From positions 115,454 through 179,453 of the forward strand of contig NZ_FAOO01000004.1 in NCBI RefSeq assembly GCF_900070205.1: DNA of 64,000 bases. Reading direction: 5' to 3'. The translations under genes were made by a program, and so were the position numbers. Source of the DNA: Candidatus Thermokryptus mobilis. Lineage in GTDB: Bacteria; Bacteroidota; Ignavibacteria; Kryptoniales; Kryptoniaceae. Position 1 is the stretch's first letter. The number at the start of each line of letters is the position of its first letter. Shown piece after piece: positions 24,267 to 34,152 of this stretch. The notes under the pieces are model-generated. The model made no database searches and was not told the DNA's origin. It saw only the letters and a list, made by a program, of their open reading frames with translations.

Positions 24267-25475
24267 ATGCGCTTTATTTTAACCCTTGCAGTTTTATTTT
24301 TAGTTTCAACGACTTCGTTATTTTCCAGTGGCTTTCAAATCAATGAACACGGCGCAAGAGCCACTGGTATGGCTGGGGCATTTGTCACATCATATGCTCC
24401 AATAAGTATCTTTTACAATCCAGCTGGTTTAGCTTATTTGAAAGGAACGAATCTCTCGCTTGGGACAACGCTTATCTTCCCTTCAGCCAGATTTCGCGGT
24501 CCTTATCAACTTAACACGACACAGGAACACAAGATGGTTAAGCAGGTTTTTTATCCGAGTAATCTTTATTTAACACACACTATGGAAAGTGGGCTTGCCT
24601 TCGGAATCGGTGTTTTTAACCCCTATGGGCTTGGTTCAAAATGGCCCGAGGACTGGGTCGGGCGTGCGATAACGGTTCAATCAGACCTTAAAACATTTTA
24701 CATCAATCCAACCATTGCTTACACCTTTGCAGATGAGCTTTCTCTCGGTTTTGGGTTTGATTATGTTTATTCAACTGTTACTTTGACAAGAAAAATCACA
24801 AGTTTTAATCCCGAGGTGGATGTTAAGTTAGAAGGGAGTGGATCTGGCGTTGGTTATAATGTTGGCGCTTTGTTAAAGTTTGGCCTCGTATCACTTGGTT
24901 TTTCGTATCGTTCCCAAGTTAAAGTTAATTATTCAGGGACGGCTGAGTTTAAAAAGCCAGCTGTTCTTGACCCATTGCTTCCGGGCGGGAATATAAAGAC
25001 AAGCGTTAAAATGCCAGATATAATCATGGCTGGCGTTGGATTTTCAGGGGAGGATTTAACGGTTGAATTTGGCTATCAATTTACAAGGTGGTCATCTTAT
25101 GATGTGGTTGAAATTGATTTTGAAAATGAGACGGCAGCTCAAAGGGACCAGACACTTGAGAGATATTATCGCGATGTATCAATTTACAAGGCGGGGCTTG
25201 AGTATCGTTTTGGAAACTTTGCGTTAAGAGGTGGTATCGCTTATGATCAAAATCCAATTGATGACAAATATGTTGAGCCATCGCTCCCGGATTCCGACCG
25301 ATGGGAGTTTACAGTTGGGGCTGGATATACGATGGGCAACTTAACAATTGATCTTGCTTATATGTTTGTTAGATTTAAACAGAGGGAGGTTATCGGCACC
25401 GTTGTCGGATTTGATGGTGTTTACAATGCAAGTGCTCACCTCTTTGGGATAAACATCTCGTATAAACTTTTTTAA
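24267..25475 (+). CDS. FadL/OmpP1-family outer membrane transporter
   Basis: A 402-residue beta-barrel with a signal peptide (about 1-20). The mature N-terminus SGFQINEHGARATGMAGAF is the hatch signature of the FadL family, which lets hydrophobic compounds such as long-chain fatty acids or aromatics cross the outer membrane. An NPAGLAYL segment and alternating amphipathic strands follow; the protein ends in a C-terminal F (ISYKLF), as outer membrane barrels do. GTGGAGG precedes the ATG. Confidence 0.92.
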   Translation: MRFILTLAVLFLVSTTSLFSSGFQINEHGARATGMAGAFVTSYAPISIFYNPAGLAYLKGTNLSLGTTLIFPSARFRGPYQLNTTQEHKMVKQVFYPSNLYLTHTMESGLAFGIGVFNPYGLGSKWPEDWVGRAITVQSDLKTFYINPTIAYTFADELSLGFGFDYVYSTVTLTRKITSFNPEVDVKLEGSGSGVGYNVGALLKFGLVSLGFSYRSQVKVNYSGTAEFKKPAVLDPLLPGGNIKTSVKMPDIIMAGVGFSGEDLTVEFGYQFTRWSSYDVVEIDFENETAAQRDQTLERYYRDVSIYKAGLEYRFGNFALRGGIAYDQNPIDDKYVEPSLPDSDRWEFTVGAGYTMGNLTIDLAYMFVRFKQREVIGTVVGFDGVYNASAHLFGINISYKLF

Positions 25476-25501
25476 TTCAAAACTAAACCGGGTTTTGTGC
25501 C

Positions 25502-26923
25502 ATGAGGAAGAAAATTCAAATTCTCAATTTTTTACCAGTTCTTTTTGTTTTTCTACTTGCTTTTGTTTTTTATGCGTGTGAAGAATTTTCGGAGGTTGGG
25601 AATCCGCCATCGCTTGGGAAAGTTGATTTTTCAAGGGTCGTTGCGATTGGGAATTCGTTGACAGCTGGTTTTCAGGATGGTGCATTGTTTGAAGGTGCTC
25701 AACAGTATTCATATGCAAATTTGATAGTTCAGCAGATCAATTCAATTGGTGGGAATGTAAATTTCGTTCAACCATTGATAAGCGAACCAGGAATAGGGAC
25801 GAGGTTATATTTGAGGTCGCTTTCACCACTTACACTTCAACAGCAAACGGTGACGGGTGCTCCGAAAAACTTAACTCATCCTGCACCATTTAACAATCTT
25901 GCCGTTCCTGGCGCGATATTATATGATGTTTTTGACACGACCGATTTTGCAGCGAAATCATCTGCCCGTCAGAATCCATTTTTCCAGATTGTTTTAAGAA
26001 GCAAAGCGTTTGGTCCGACGATGTTTCATCAGGCGAAGGCATTAAATCCGACTTTTGTCATCTTTTGGATGGGAAACAATGATGTCTTAGGTTATGCTGC
26101 AAGTGGTGGAACAAGAGGAACTGATCCAACTGGAAAATTACCTACGCCGGATGTCATCTTTCAACTTCTTTTCCGACAGGCTATTGATTCACTCCTTAAG
26201 ATTAACACTACTGTTAAAGTAGCTGTTGCCAATATCCCCGATGTCACTGTGATACCTTTCTTTACGACAATACCTTGGTTTATTGTTGATCCTACAACTG
26301 GCAGTCCAGTTCTTGATCAACAGGGCAGACCAATTCCGCTCATTGGAATAAAGGGAGGACAGCCAGCGCAACTTGGTCCAGGTGACCTTGTTTTGCTTAC
26401 AGCGAGCTCATTGATAGCAACTGGTTACGGATTGCCGAATGTTCCACCATTTAATCAATTGCCCAATGCTGGGAAACCACTTCCTGATGAATATGTTCTT
26501 GACGCAAGTGAAGTTGCAATTGCAAGAGCTGCGATTCAAAAGTTTAATTTGATAATTGATACTGTCGTAACAAACCCGACCCGTGCGGGTAGAGTTGTCA
26601 GGGTTGATATTTATTCAAAGTTAAAAGATGTCAAAGAGCATGGGCTTGAAATCGCTGGGTTTAAATTTACGACCGATTATATAACTGGTGGGCTTTTCAG
26701 TTTGGATGGGGTTCATCCTTCATCACGGGGACACGGTATAGTTGCGAATGAATTTATAAAGGCGATAAATACAAAGTTTGGCACAAATATACCTTATGTT
26801 GATGTTATGTCTTTGCCTGGGATTCAGTTGCCAACAACCGCAGTTGCTCAAGGGAAATATCAAATTCCAAAAGTTCCAGCTGAGGCGCTTAAAAGGGTGG
26901 TTGATTTGATGGTTGGTAGATGA
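25502..26923 (+). CDS. SGNH/GDSL-family lipoprotein hydrolase
   Basis: A 473-residue protein with a signal peptide and a lipobox ending in C26 (FVFYAC). SGNH blocks: [12 protein letters not shown] (block I Ser), a GA region, [10 protein letters not shown] (block III Asn) and [13 protein letters not shown] (block V Asp/His). It is probably an outer-membrane-associated esterase or lipase. It follows fadL by 26 bp, so fatty-acyl ester cleavage plus uptake is a reasonable pairing. A terminator follows. Confidence 0.9.
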   Translation: MRKKIQILNFLPVLFVFLLAFVFYACEEFSEVGNPPSLGKVDFSRVVAIGNSLTAGFQDGALFEGAQQYSYANLIVQQINSIGGNVNFVQPLISEPGIGTRLYLRSLSPLTLQQQTVTGAPKNLTHPAPFNNLAVPGAILYDVFDTTDFAAKSSARQNPFFQIVLRSKAFGPTMFHQAKALNPTFVIFWMGNNDVLGYAASGGTRGTDPTGKLPTPDVIFQLLFRQAIDSLLKINTTVKVAVANIPDVTVIPFFTTIPWFIVDPTTGSPVLDQQGRPIPLIGIKGGQPAQLGPGDLVLLTASSLIATGYGLPNVPPFNQLPNAGKPLPDEYVLDASEVAIARAAIQKFNLIIDTVVTNPTRAGRVVRVDIYSKLKDVKEHGLEIAGFKFTTDYITGGLFSLDGVHPSSRGHGIVANEFIKAINTKFGTNIPYVDVMSLPGIQLPTTAVAQGKYQIPKVPAEALKRVVDLMVGR

Positions 26924-26939
26924 TTTTTCTTTAGGATTA

Positions 26940-26970
26940 GAGGGGCGACATTTAGTCGCCCCTTTTTATT
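26940..26970 (+). terminator. Rho-independent terminator
   Basis: AGGGGCGAC (26941-26949) pairs with GTCGCCCCT (26955-26963) and a T-rich tail follows. It ends the biotin carrier-fadL-SGNH transcript. Confidence 0.92.
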
Positions 26971-27041
26971 TTAAAGGGAACAACTCTACTTTCGTTATCG
27001 TCATTTTAGATGAAAAACAAAAAACAAAATTAGGTTAAACT

Positions 27042-30000
27042 ATGCGCAGATATTTACCCACCTTGATTATTTCCATTATCGTATTCACCTCTTTAATTTT
27101 TGCTCAAGATGAAGCTCGTCTTTTCAGATTTCCTGCGATTTATGATTCACAGATTGTTTTCACTTATGCGGGCGATCTTTACATTGTTTCTGCAAATGGT
27201 GGGATTGCTCGGAAGTTGACAAGTCATAAGGGTTATGAAATGTTTGCTCGTTTTTCTCCTGATGGTAAATATATCGCTTTTACAGCTCAATATGATGGAA
27301 ATACGGAAGTTTATGTGATGCCATCTGAAGGTGGTGTTCCTCGCAGATTGACCTACACCGCAACGCTTGAGCGCGATGATGTTTCAGATAGGATGGGTCC
27401 AAATAACATCGTGATGGGTTGGACTCCAGATGGTAAGTATGTCATTTTCCGCTCAAGGATGAAAAGTTGGAATGCTTTTCAGGGGAAATTATATAAAGTT
27501 TCACTTGATGGAGATATCCCAGAGGAGTTACCATTGCCGAGAGGTGGTTTCTGCTCTTTCTCACCAGATGGAAAGAAGCTTGCTTACAACAGGGTCTTTC
27601 GCGAGTTTAGAACTTGGAAAAGATACAGAGGTGGGATGGCTGATGATATTTGGATTTATGACTTTGAGACGAAAAAGACGGAAAATATAACAAATAACCC
27701 CGCATCAGATATTATTCCGATGTGGTATGGCGATAAAATTTATTTCATCTCGGACAGGGATGAGAATAAAAGAATGAATCTTTATGTCTATGACTTGAAA
27801 ACGAAACAGACGAGGAAGCTGACGAATTTCAAGGACTATGACATTAAGTTTCCGTCAATTGGGAAAAATGCGATCGTCTTTGAATATGCCGGGTATATTT
27901 ACAAGTTTGATCTTAAGACGGAAAAGGTTGAGAAAGTTCCAATCATAATTGCAGATGACATGTTGAATGGTCGTGGTGGAATAATAAAGGTTAGCGATTT
28001 TATAACCGATTATGATATTTCACCTGATGGAAAAAGGGCTTTGTTTGTTGCTCGTGGTGATATCTTTACAGTTCCAGCTAAAGAGGGACAGACGAGAAAT
28101 TTGACTGCGACATCTGGGGTTCACGAGCGTGATGCGGTTTGGTCTCCAGATGGTAGATATATCGCTTATATTTCAGATGCGACTGGGGAAGATGAAATTT
28201 ACATCATCCCTCAGGATGGCAGTGGGAAGCCAATTCAAATAACATCTGGGGAAGATACTTATAAATATCAACCTGTTTGGTCACCAGACGGGAAGAAAAT
28301 AATGTGGTCGGATAGAAAATTGAGATTACGCTATGTTGATATTCAAACCAAAAAAATAAAGGATGTCGCGCAGTCAAAAGTTTGGGAGATAAGACAATAT
28401 GCGTGGTCACCTGACGGGAAATGGATTGCTTATGTTAAGCCGGAAGAGGAAGGACTTTCAAAAATTTACCTTTATTCACTTGAAAAAGATGAATCATATG
28501 AAGTCACGGATGGATGGTATGCATCTTACAGTCCGATTTTCAGCTCTGACGGGAAGTATTTAATTTTTGTCTCGGATAGGGATTTTAATCCGATTTACGG
28601 CAGAACCGAGTTCAATCATGTTTATCAAGATATGGCAAGGGTTTATCTTGTTTTGCTTTCAAAGAGCGTTGAGTCGCCGTTTAAGCCAACAAGCGATGAA
28701 GTTAAAGTAAGCGAAGGGAAACAGGAACAGCAAAAAGAAGAAGCAAAGAAAGGTCCTGTCAGTGTAGTGATTGACCTTGATGGGATAAAAGAAAGAATAG
28801 TTGGTTTGCCGATAACACCATCAAATTATACGCGTCTTGGTTATGTTCAGGACAAAGTTTACTACATAAGGAGAGGGTTGAAGGATAATAAACCGACGCT
28901 TTTTATGTATGATTTGAAGGAGAAAAAGGAGACGGAGATTGGTCAATTTGATAATTTTGTTATTTCGTTTGATGGGAAGAAGATGCTTGTTGTCAGGGAA
29001 AAGGCATACGCAATTGTTGATTTGCCGAAGGCGAAGCTTGAGTTGAAAGACCAGCTTGACCTTTCTGGACTTGAAGTTAATCTTGACAGGCGGGCGGAGT
29101 GGAAACAAATTTTTGATGAATGTTGGAGACAGATGCGTGAATTTTTCTATGATCCGAACCTCCATGGTGTTGATTGGGAGGCAGTCAAAAAGAAGTATGA
29201 GGTTTTGTTACCTTATGTCAATCATCGTGCGGATTTGACTTATATAATTGGTGAGATGATCGGAGAGTTAAACGCTGGTCACACTTATGTTGGCGGGGGC
29301 GACCTCCCGAAAATAGATAAGACGCGGGTCGGTTTGCTTGGCGCTGACCTTGAAAGGGACAAGTCATCGGGTTATTACAGGATAAAGAAAATTTTGAAGG
29401 GTCAAAATTGGGATAAAAATCTAAGGTCACCTTTGACAGAACCCGGAGTTAATGTGAAAGAAGGTTATTACATACTCGCTGTAAATGGTAAGTCGGTTAA
29501 GGAGATGAAAAATATCTACGAGTCGCTTGTAAATACGGTTGGGAAGCAGGTGAAGCTTCGTGTTAATTCTCAGCCAAAGGAGGAAGGAAGCTGGGAGGTT
29601 ACAGTTGTTCCGATAGGTGATGAGACACGGCTTTACTATTACAATTGGGTTCAAAGCAATATAGAGAAAGTTAATAAAGCAACGGATGGGAAGGTTGGAT
29701 ATATTCATATCCCTGATATGGGAGTTATGGGGTTAAACGAGTTCGTTAAGCATTTTTATCCTCAACTTAACAAGAAGGCACTGATCATTGATGTTAGAGG
29801 CAATGGTGGCGGGAATGTCTCACCGATGATAATTGAGCGTTTACGCAGGGAGATTGCTATGGTAAGCATTTCAAGATATACGATACCGACTCCAAACCCG
29901 AGGGATATGCATTATGGTCCGAAGATTTGTATAATTGATGAATTTTCCGCTTCGGATGGTGATATATTCCCGTATAGGTTCAAGAAGTATGGGCTTGGAA

Positions 30001-30290
30001 AGCTTGTTGGTAAGAGAACTTGGGGAGGTGTGATAGGCATCAGGGGGACATTGCCCCTTGTTGATGGTGGATATTTGAATAAGCCTGAGTTTGCAGTCTA
30101 TGGCGCTGAGGGGGAGGGATGGATAATTGAAGGTTACGGGGTTGAGCCGGATGTTTATGTTGACAATGACCCGGCAAAGGAATATGCCGGTATTGATGAA
30201 CAGCTTAACAAGGCGATTGAATTGATACTTGAGGAGTTGAAGATGAAGGAGAAGAAGCTTCCACCTGTGCCACCTTATCCGAAGAAGTAA
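27042..30290 (+). CDS. Exported tricorn-type serine protease
   Basis: A 1082-residue protein with a signal peptide (about 1-21). Two beta-propellers follow, with recurrent SPDGKYIA-type blades (about 25-550), then a Lys/Gln/Glu-rich linker, an N-terminal helical C1 domain, a PDZ-like segment and a C-terminal S41 catalytic domain. The tricorn catalytic residues align: H747 in NAGHTYVGGGD, S971 in SASDGD and a late Glu in the GWIIEGYGVEPDV region. Archaeal tricorn is cytosolic, whereas this one is exported and probably digests peptides in the periplasm. Flanked by terminators on both sides, it is monocistronic. Confidence 0.93.
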   Translation: MRRYLPTLIISIIVFTSLIFAQDEARLFRFPAIYDSQIVFTYAGDLYIVSANGGIARKLTSHKGYEMFARFSPDGKYIAFTAQYDGNTEVYVMPSEGGVPRRLTYTATLERDDVSDRMGPNNIVMGWTPDGKYVIFRSRMKSWNAFQGKLYKVSLDGDIPEELPLPRGGFCSFSPDGKKLAYNRVFREFRTWKRYRGGMADDIWIYDFETKKTENITNNPASDIIPMWYGDKIYFISDRDENKRMNLYVYDLKTKQTRKLTNFKDYDIKFPSIGKNAIVFEYAGYIYKFDLKTEKVEKVPIIIADDMLNGRGGIIKVSDFITDYDISPDGKRALFVARGDIFTVPAKEGQTRNLTATSGVHERDAVWSPDGRYIAYISDATGEDEIYIIPQDGSGKPIQITSGEDTYKYQPVWSPDGKKIMWSDRKLRLRYVDIQTKKIKDVAQSKVWEIRQYAWSPDGKWIAYVKPEEEGLSKIYLYSLEKDESYEVTDGWYASYSPIFSSDGKYLIFVSDRDFNPIYGRTEFNHVYQDMARVYLVLLSKSVESPFKPTSDEVKVSEGKQEQQKEEAKKGPVSVVIDLDGIKERIVGLPITPSNYTRLGYVQDKVYYIRRGLKDNKPTLFMYDLKEKKETEIGQFDNFVISFDGKKMLVVREKAYAIVDLPKAKLELKDQLDLSGLEVNLDRRAEWKQIFDECWRQMREFFYDPNLHGVDWEAVKKKYEVLLPYVNHRADLTYIIGEMIGELNAGHTYVGGGDLPKIDKTRVGLLGADLERDKSSGYYRIKKILKGQNWDKNLRSPLTEPGVNVKEGYYILAVNGKSVKEMKNIYESLVNTVGKQVKLRVNSQPKEEGSWEVTVVPIGDETRLYYYNWVQSNIEKVNKATDGKVGYIHIPDMGVMGLNEFVKHFYPQLNKKALIIDVRGNGGGNVSPMIIERLRREIAMVSISRYTIPTPNPRDMHYGPKICIIDEFSASDGDIFPYRFKKYGLGKLVGKRTWGGVIGIRGTLPLVDGGYLNKPEFAVYGAEGEGWIIEGYGVEPDVYVDNDPAKEYAGIDEQLNKAIELILEELKMKEKKLPPVPPYPKK

Positions 30291-30298
30291 TGTTGAAG

Positions 30299-30325
30299 GG
30301 GCGAGCTTTGGCTCGCCTTTTTTAT
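30299..30325 (+). terminator. Rho-independent terminator
   Basis: GGCGAGC (30300-30306), loop TTTG, GCTCGCC (30311-30317) and a T6 run. It ends the tricorn transcript. Confidence 0.92.
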
Positions 30326-30393
30326 TTTTGATGGCAAATTTTTATTTTTATCTTGAAGAAAGTAGCTGATTAAAAATTTCATTCCGTAAAGAT

Positions 30394-31464
30394 ATGTCCG
30401 TCAATGTTAAAGGTGAAACAGGGTTAATTTTAATTGATGGTGCAATTGGTGAAGGTGGAGGGCAAGTTTTGAGAACTTCGCTTGCGCTTTCCATTTTGCT
30501 CTTGAAACCATTTGAGATGATAAACATCCGAGCCAATAGACCAAACCCCGGGATTCAACCGCAACATTTAAAGGCGATTGAGTCATCTGCTGTTATTTCT
30601 GACGCTGTCGTTGAAGGTGCTTACTTGAAGTCAAATCGCATCAGATTTTATCCATCGCGTATAAAGTTTGGAAATTTCAGATTTGATATCGGAACAGCTG
30701 GCTCAACATCTCTTGTTTTGCAAACGCTTTATCTTCCTTTGTCTTTTTCCAATGGAACTTCAACACTTGTGATAATTGGTGGAACGCATGTGGCTTGGAG
30801 TCCGACATTTGACTATATCAAAAATTGTTGGATCTATTTTATGGAAAGGATCGGATTGAAGATAAAAGTAGAGATGAAAAGAGCCGGCTTTTATCCACAC
30901 GGTGGGGGTGAGATAAAAGCAGTGATAAGTCCAACACAGGGAGTAAAACCAATTAAACTCATTGAGCGAGGGAAACTTTCAAAGATTCAAATTTATTCGG
31001 CGCATACAAATCTAACGGATGAGGTTGCGCAAAGGCAGGCTAAAGCTGCTGAAAAAGTTTTAAAAGGATATAGTGAAGTTGAAGTCATAGTTGATGAACT
31101 CAAGTCACACTCAAAAAATACTACAATAGCGATAACGGGGATTTTTGAAAATACGGTTTGTTGTTATACGAACCTCGGTGAGAGAGGCAAAAGAGCTGAA
31201 ATTGTTGCAGAGGAGGCGTGCGAAAAGTTTATTAGGTTTATCTCCTCTGGCGCCGTCGTTGATGAACATATGGCTGACCAGATTTTGCTTCCACTTTCAA
31301 TTGCTGATGGTGTTTCAGAGTTCACGACACCAAGGATTACAAATCATCTTCTCACAAACATTGAGACGATAAAAAAGTTCCTTGAGGTTGATTTTGAAAT
31401 AGAAGAACTTGGAAATTCGTTCAAAGTGAAAATAAAACCTGGTGAATTTAAGCATGAGGGTTAG
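30394..31464 (+). CDS. rtcA: RNA 3'-terminal phosphate cyclase
   Basis: A 356-residue RtcA-type cyclase that converts RNA 3'-phosphate ends to 2',3'-cyclic phosphates using ATP. Motifs: IDGAIGEGGGQVLRTSLALS near the start, the RxNPGIQPQHL segment, AGSTSLVLQ, and the catalytic His at 292 in VVDEHMADQ, which is adenylylated in the E. coli enzyme. RtcB is not in the window, but archease, a cofactor of RtcB, is encoded at 53040. It is first in a compact run with folP and cdaA. Confidence 0.94.
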   Translation: MSVNVKGETGLILIDGAIGEGGGQVLRTSLALSILLLKPFEMINIRANRPNPGIQPQHLKAIESSAVISDAVVEGAYLKSNRIRFYPSRIKFGNFRFDIGTAGSTSLVLQTLYLPLSFSNGTSTLVIIGGTHVAWSPTFDYIKNCWIYFMERIGLKIKVEMKRAGFYPHGGGEIKAVISPTQGVKPIKLIERGKLSKIQIYSAHTNLTDEVAQRQAKAAEKVLKGYSEVEVIVDELKSHSKNTTIAITGIFENTVCCYTNLGERGKRAEIVAEEACEKFIRFISSGAVVDEHMADQILLPLSIADGVSEFTTPRITNHLLTNIETIKKFLEVDFEIEELGNSFKVKIKPGEFKHEG

Positions 31465-32662
31465 GATACTTGATTTGAAAAATGAGATTGAAGTCGCAGA
31501 GGAGATTTTAAGGTTCGGAGAAATTGATAGAAATTTTTCTTCGGAAGTTGTGCTTGAGAAGTTGTTGGATGTAAGTTTTAAAATTGAAGGCGTAAGCGAT
31601 GAGATTTCAAGTTTTGTTTCAAGTGAAGTTGCAAGGCGTTTAAATGTGGATGTTTTTGTGTCAACGGCAAGGGAAAACGGAAAAAGGGATTTGATAGCGT
31701 CAATGAAGCGGGAAAATTTGAGATACTTTTTGAATATTTTGAGCAATTTTTCCGATGAAGGGAAAGAGCTTGCGGGGAAATTGTCCCGGGCGATTGATGG
31801 ATTTTCCGGGGATGATTTGATTTATAAGTTCGGTGATGTTGAGTTTGATTTTTCAAAGAGGACTTATGTGATGGGGATTTTGAATGTGACGCCTGATTCA
31901 TTTTCGGATGGCGGGAGGTATTTCACGCTTGATTTGGCGCTTGAACACGCTTTGAAGATGATTGAAGAGGGCGCAGATATAATTGATGTGGGTGGCGAAT
32001 CAACTCGTCCGGGCTCAGACCCAGTTCCAATTGAAGAGGAATTAAGAAGGGTTATACCTGTTATAAAGGAACTTGCGAAGCGGACAAAAGTTCCGATTTC
32101 AATTGATACTTATAAGTCGGAAGTTGCAAGGCAAGCGCTTGACAATGGTGCTATGATTGTAAATGATATAAGTGGGTTAAGATTTGATGAGAAGATGGTT
32201 GAAGTTGTTGCGGAATATAAAGCGAGCGTTGTTTTGATGCATATAAAGGGGACGCCGAAGACAATGCAACAAAACCCCGAGTATAAAGATGTGATATCCG
32301 AGATTTATTCCTACCTTTCTGAAAGAGTTGATTTAGCCGTTAGCGTTGGGATAAAACAAATAATCGTTGACCCTGGGATTGGTTTTGGGAAGAGGTTGAG
32401 TGATAATCTTGAGATAATAAGACGTCTTCGTGAGTTTAAGTCGCTTGGCTATCCAATTTTGATAGGCGTATCAAGGAAGTCATTCATTGGCAATGTTTTA
32501 AATTTGCCCGTTGATCAACGACTTGAAGGGACAGCTGGGGCGGTTGCGATTTCTGTTTGGAATGGTGCGAATATAGTTAGAGTTCACGATGTCAAGGAGA
32601 TGGTTCGTGTCGTTAGGATAGTTGATGCGATAAAGAAAACAGCATTAAAGCAAGAGCAATGA
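31454..32662 (+). CDS. folP: Dihydropteroate synthase with N-terminal extension
   Basis: DHPS joins p-aminobenzoate to a pterin diphosphate in folate synthesis. The catalytic TIM barrel begins at MGILNVTPDSFSDGG (140) and includes DVGGESTRPGS (178), NDISGL, VDPGIGFGK and GVSRKSF. Total length is 402 residues; the first ~138 form an extra domain absent from the short E. coli enzyme but known in other bacterial DHPS proteins. The start at ATG 31454 overlaps the rtcA end; GTG 31442 is an alternative. It overlaps cdaA by 4 bp. Confidence 0.93.
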   Translation: MRVRILDLKNEIEVAEEILRFGEIDRNFSSEVVLEKLLDVSFKIEGVSDEISSFVSSEVARRLNVDVFVSTARENGKRDLIASMKRENLRYFLNILSNFSDEGKELAGKLSRAIDGFSGDDLIYKFGDVEFDFSKRTYVMGILNVTPDSFSDGGRYFTLDLALEHALKMIEEGADIIDVGGESTRPGSDPVPIEEELRRVIPVIKELAKRTKVPISIDTYKSEVARQALDNGAMIVNDISGLRFDEKMVEVVAEYKASVVLMHIKGTPKTMQQNPEYKDVISEIYSYLSERVDLAVSVGIKQIIVDPGIGFGKRLSDNLEIIRRLREFKSLGYPILIGVSRKSFIGNVLNLPVDQRLEGTAGAVAISVWNGANIVRVHDVKEMVRVVRIVDAIKKTALKQEQ

Positions 32663-33474
32663 TTGAGCTTGTGAAAATAGGTTTTTTGCGTTTGACATTG
32701 ATTGATGTCATTGACATTATGATTGTGGGACTTTTGATCCGTCAGCTTTATATTTGGATGAAGGGAACGATAGCAGCACAGATTTTCATAGGGCTTTTGT
32801 TTTTAGTGTTTCTTTCGTTTCTTTCCGAGTTAATAAATTTGAAGGTTTTGAATTGGCTTTTAAGGTTTATAGGTGATGTTTGGGTTCTTGCTTTTATAAT
32901 TTTGTTTCAGCCCGAGTTAAGACGACTTTTGATGCTTGTTGCTAATAATCCATTGTTTCGCCTTATTTTTAAGCCGAGCGTTACAGCTGTGGTTGATGAA
33001 ATAGTTGAAGCCGTTGCTGAGATGTCGCAAAAGCAAATCGGGGCTTTGATTGTGATACCGAGGCAAACTGGGATAAAGTCAATAGTTGAGACGGGGGTTC
33101 CGATTCAGGCGAAGGTGACAAAGGAACTTCTTTTAACGATTTTTTTCCCGAGGTCTCCTCTTCACGATGGCGCCGTTGTAATCTCAGGGGATAGGGTTGA
33201 AGCTGCAGCTTGTACATTGCCTTTGAGCGCACAATCAAAGATTGGTAATTTTTTGCTCGGGACAAGGCACAGAGCTGCACTTGGGCTCAGTGAGATTTCA
33301 GACGCAATTGTCGTTATAGTAAGTGAAGAAACAGGGACTATATCCCTTGCCGAGGGTGGCAAATTGACACGTGGTCTTTCACCTGAAGGTTTGAAGAAGA
33401 AGTTACTTGCGGAGTTACAAGCAACGGACAAATCGCCGAAAGAAATTTTTGAAGAGGTCTCACAAGGTGAATAA
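32659..33474 (+). CDS. cdaA: Diadenylate cyclase CdaA (c-di-AMP synthase)
   Basis: A 271-residue protein with three N-terminal membrane helices (within about 15-90) and a DisA_N cyclase domain. Active-site motifs DGA (170-172) and RHR (203-205) are intact, so it should make c-di-AMP from two ATP. c-di-AMP usually controls potassium and osmolyte transport and wall homeostasis. In Firmicutes cdaA sits with glmM; here it is coupled to folP by an ATGA overlap. Confidence 0.95.
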   Translation: MIELVKIGFLRLTLIDVIDIMIVGLLIRQLYIWMKGTIAAQIFIGLLFLVFLSFLSELINLKVLNWLLRFIGDVWVLAFIILFQPELRRLLMLVANNPLFRLIFKPSVTAVVDEIVEAVAEMSQKQIGALIVIPRQTGIKSIVETGVPIQAKVTKELLLTIFFPRSPLHDGAVVISGDRVEAAACTLPLSAQSKIGNFLLGTRHRAALGLSEISDAIVVIVSEETGTISLAEGGKLTRGLSPEGLKKKLLAELQATDKSPKEIFEEVSQGE

Positions 33475-34150
33475 TATCTGCGCCATAATACCAGCATATA
33501 ATTCCGAAAAAACAATCGGAACATTGCTTGAGAAAGTTTTGAAATTTGTCAATGATGTCGTTGTGATTGATGATGGTTCCGTTGATAGAACTGTTGATAT
33601 CGCTTCCGAATTCGGTGTTTATGTCATCAGGCACGAAAGAAACTTTGGGAAGGGAAGGGCATTGAAAACGGGGTTTGAATTTGCAAAGTTAAAAAATTAT
33701 GATGCTGTGCTCACGCTTGATTCAGATTTGCAACACAATCCTGAGGAAATACCGAAGTTTTTTAAAAAGTACGCAGATGGGTTTGACATCGTCATCGGGA
33801 ACAGGATGAAAAATTTGAAGGGGATGCCGATTGAGAGAATTTTTTCAAATAAGACGACATCGCTTTTGATTTCGCTTAGAACAGGAGTAAAAGTTCCTGA
33901 TAGTCAGTGTGGTTTTAGGTTGATCGGGATTGAAGTTATAAAAAATGTTGATGCGAAAAGCGATGGGTTTGCTTTTGAGAGTGAATTCTTGATAAAGGCG
34001 TTGCTTTGTGGTTTCAATGTTGGTTTTGTTGATATTGAGACGATTTACAACGGGGAGAGAAGTTATATAAAACATGTGAGGGATACTTTCAAGTTCGTTT
34101 CAATTTATCTTCAAAGTTTTTTTTGGGAAAATAAACGAGGTAAAGTTTAG
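33467..34150 (+). CDS. Family 2 glycosyltransferase (polyprenyl-phosphate sugar transferase-like)
   Basis: A 228-residue GT2 enzyme: IIPAYNSEKTIG, VIDDGSVDRT, a DSDLQHNPEEIP catalytic aspartate motif and SQCGFRLI. It resembles dolichol-phosphate-mannose synthase-like enzymes without a membrane domain, so the acceptor may be a lipid-linked intermediate. The start at GTG 33467, inside cdaA, begins right at the fold; the frame upstream of it (to 33407) lies fully in cdaA. Confidence 0.88.
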   Translation: MNNICAIIPAYNSEKTIGTLLEKVLKFVNDVVVIDDGSVDRTVDIASEFGVYVIRHERNFGKGRALKTGFEFAKLKNYDAVLTLDSDLQHNPEEIPKFFKKYADGFDIVIGNRMKNLKGMPIERIFSNKTTSLLISLRTGVKVPDSQCGFRLIGIEVIKNVDAKSDGFAFESEFLIKALLCGFNVGFVDIETIYNGERSYIKHVRDTFKFVSIYLQSFFWENKRGKV

Positions 34151-34152
34151 AG

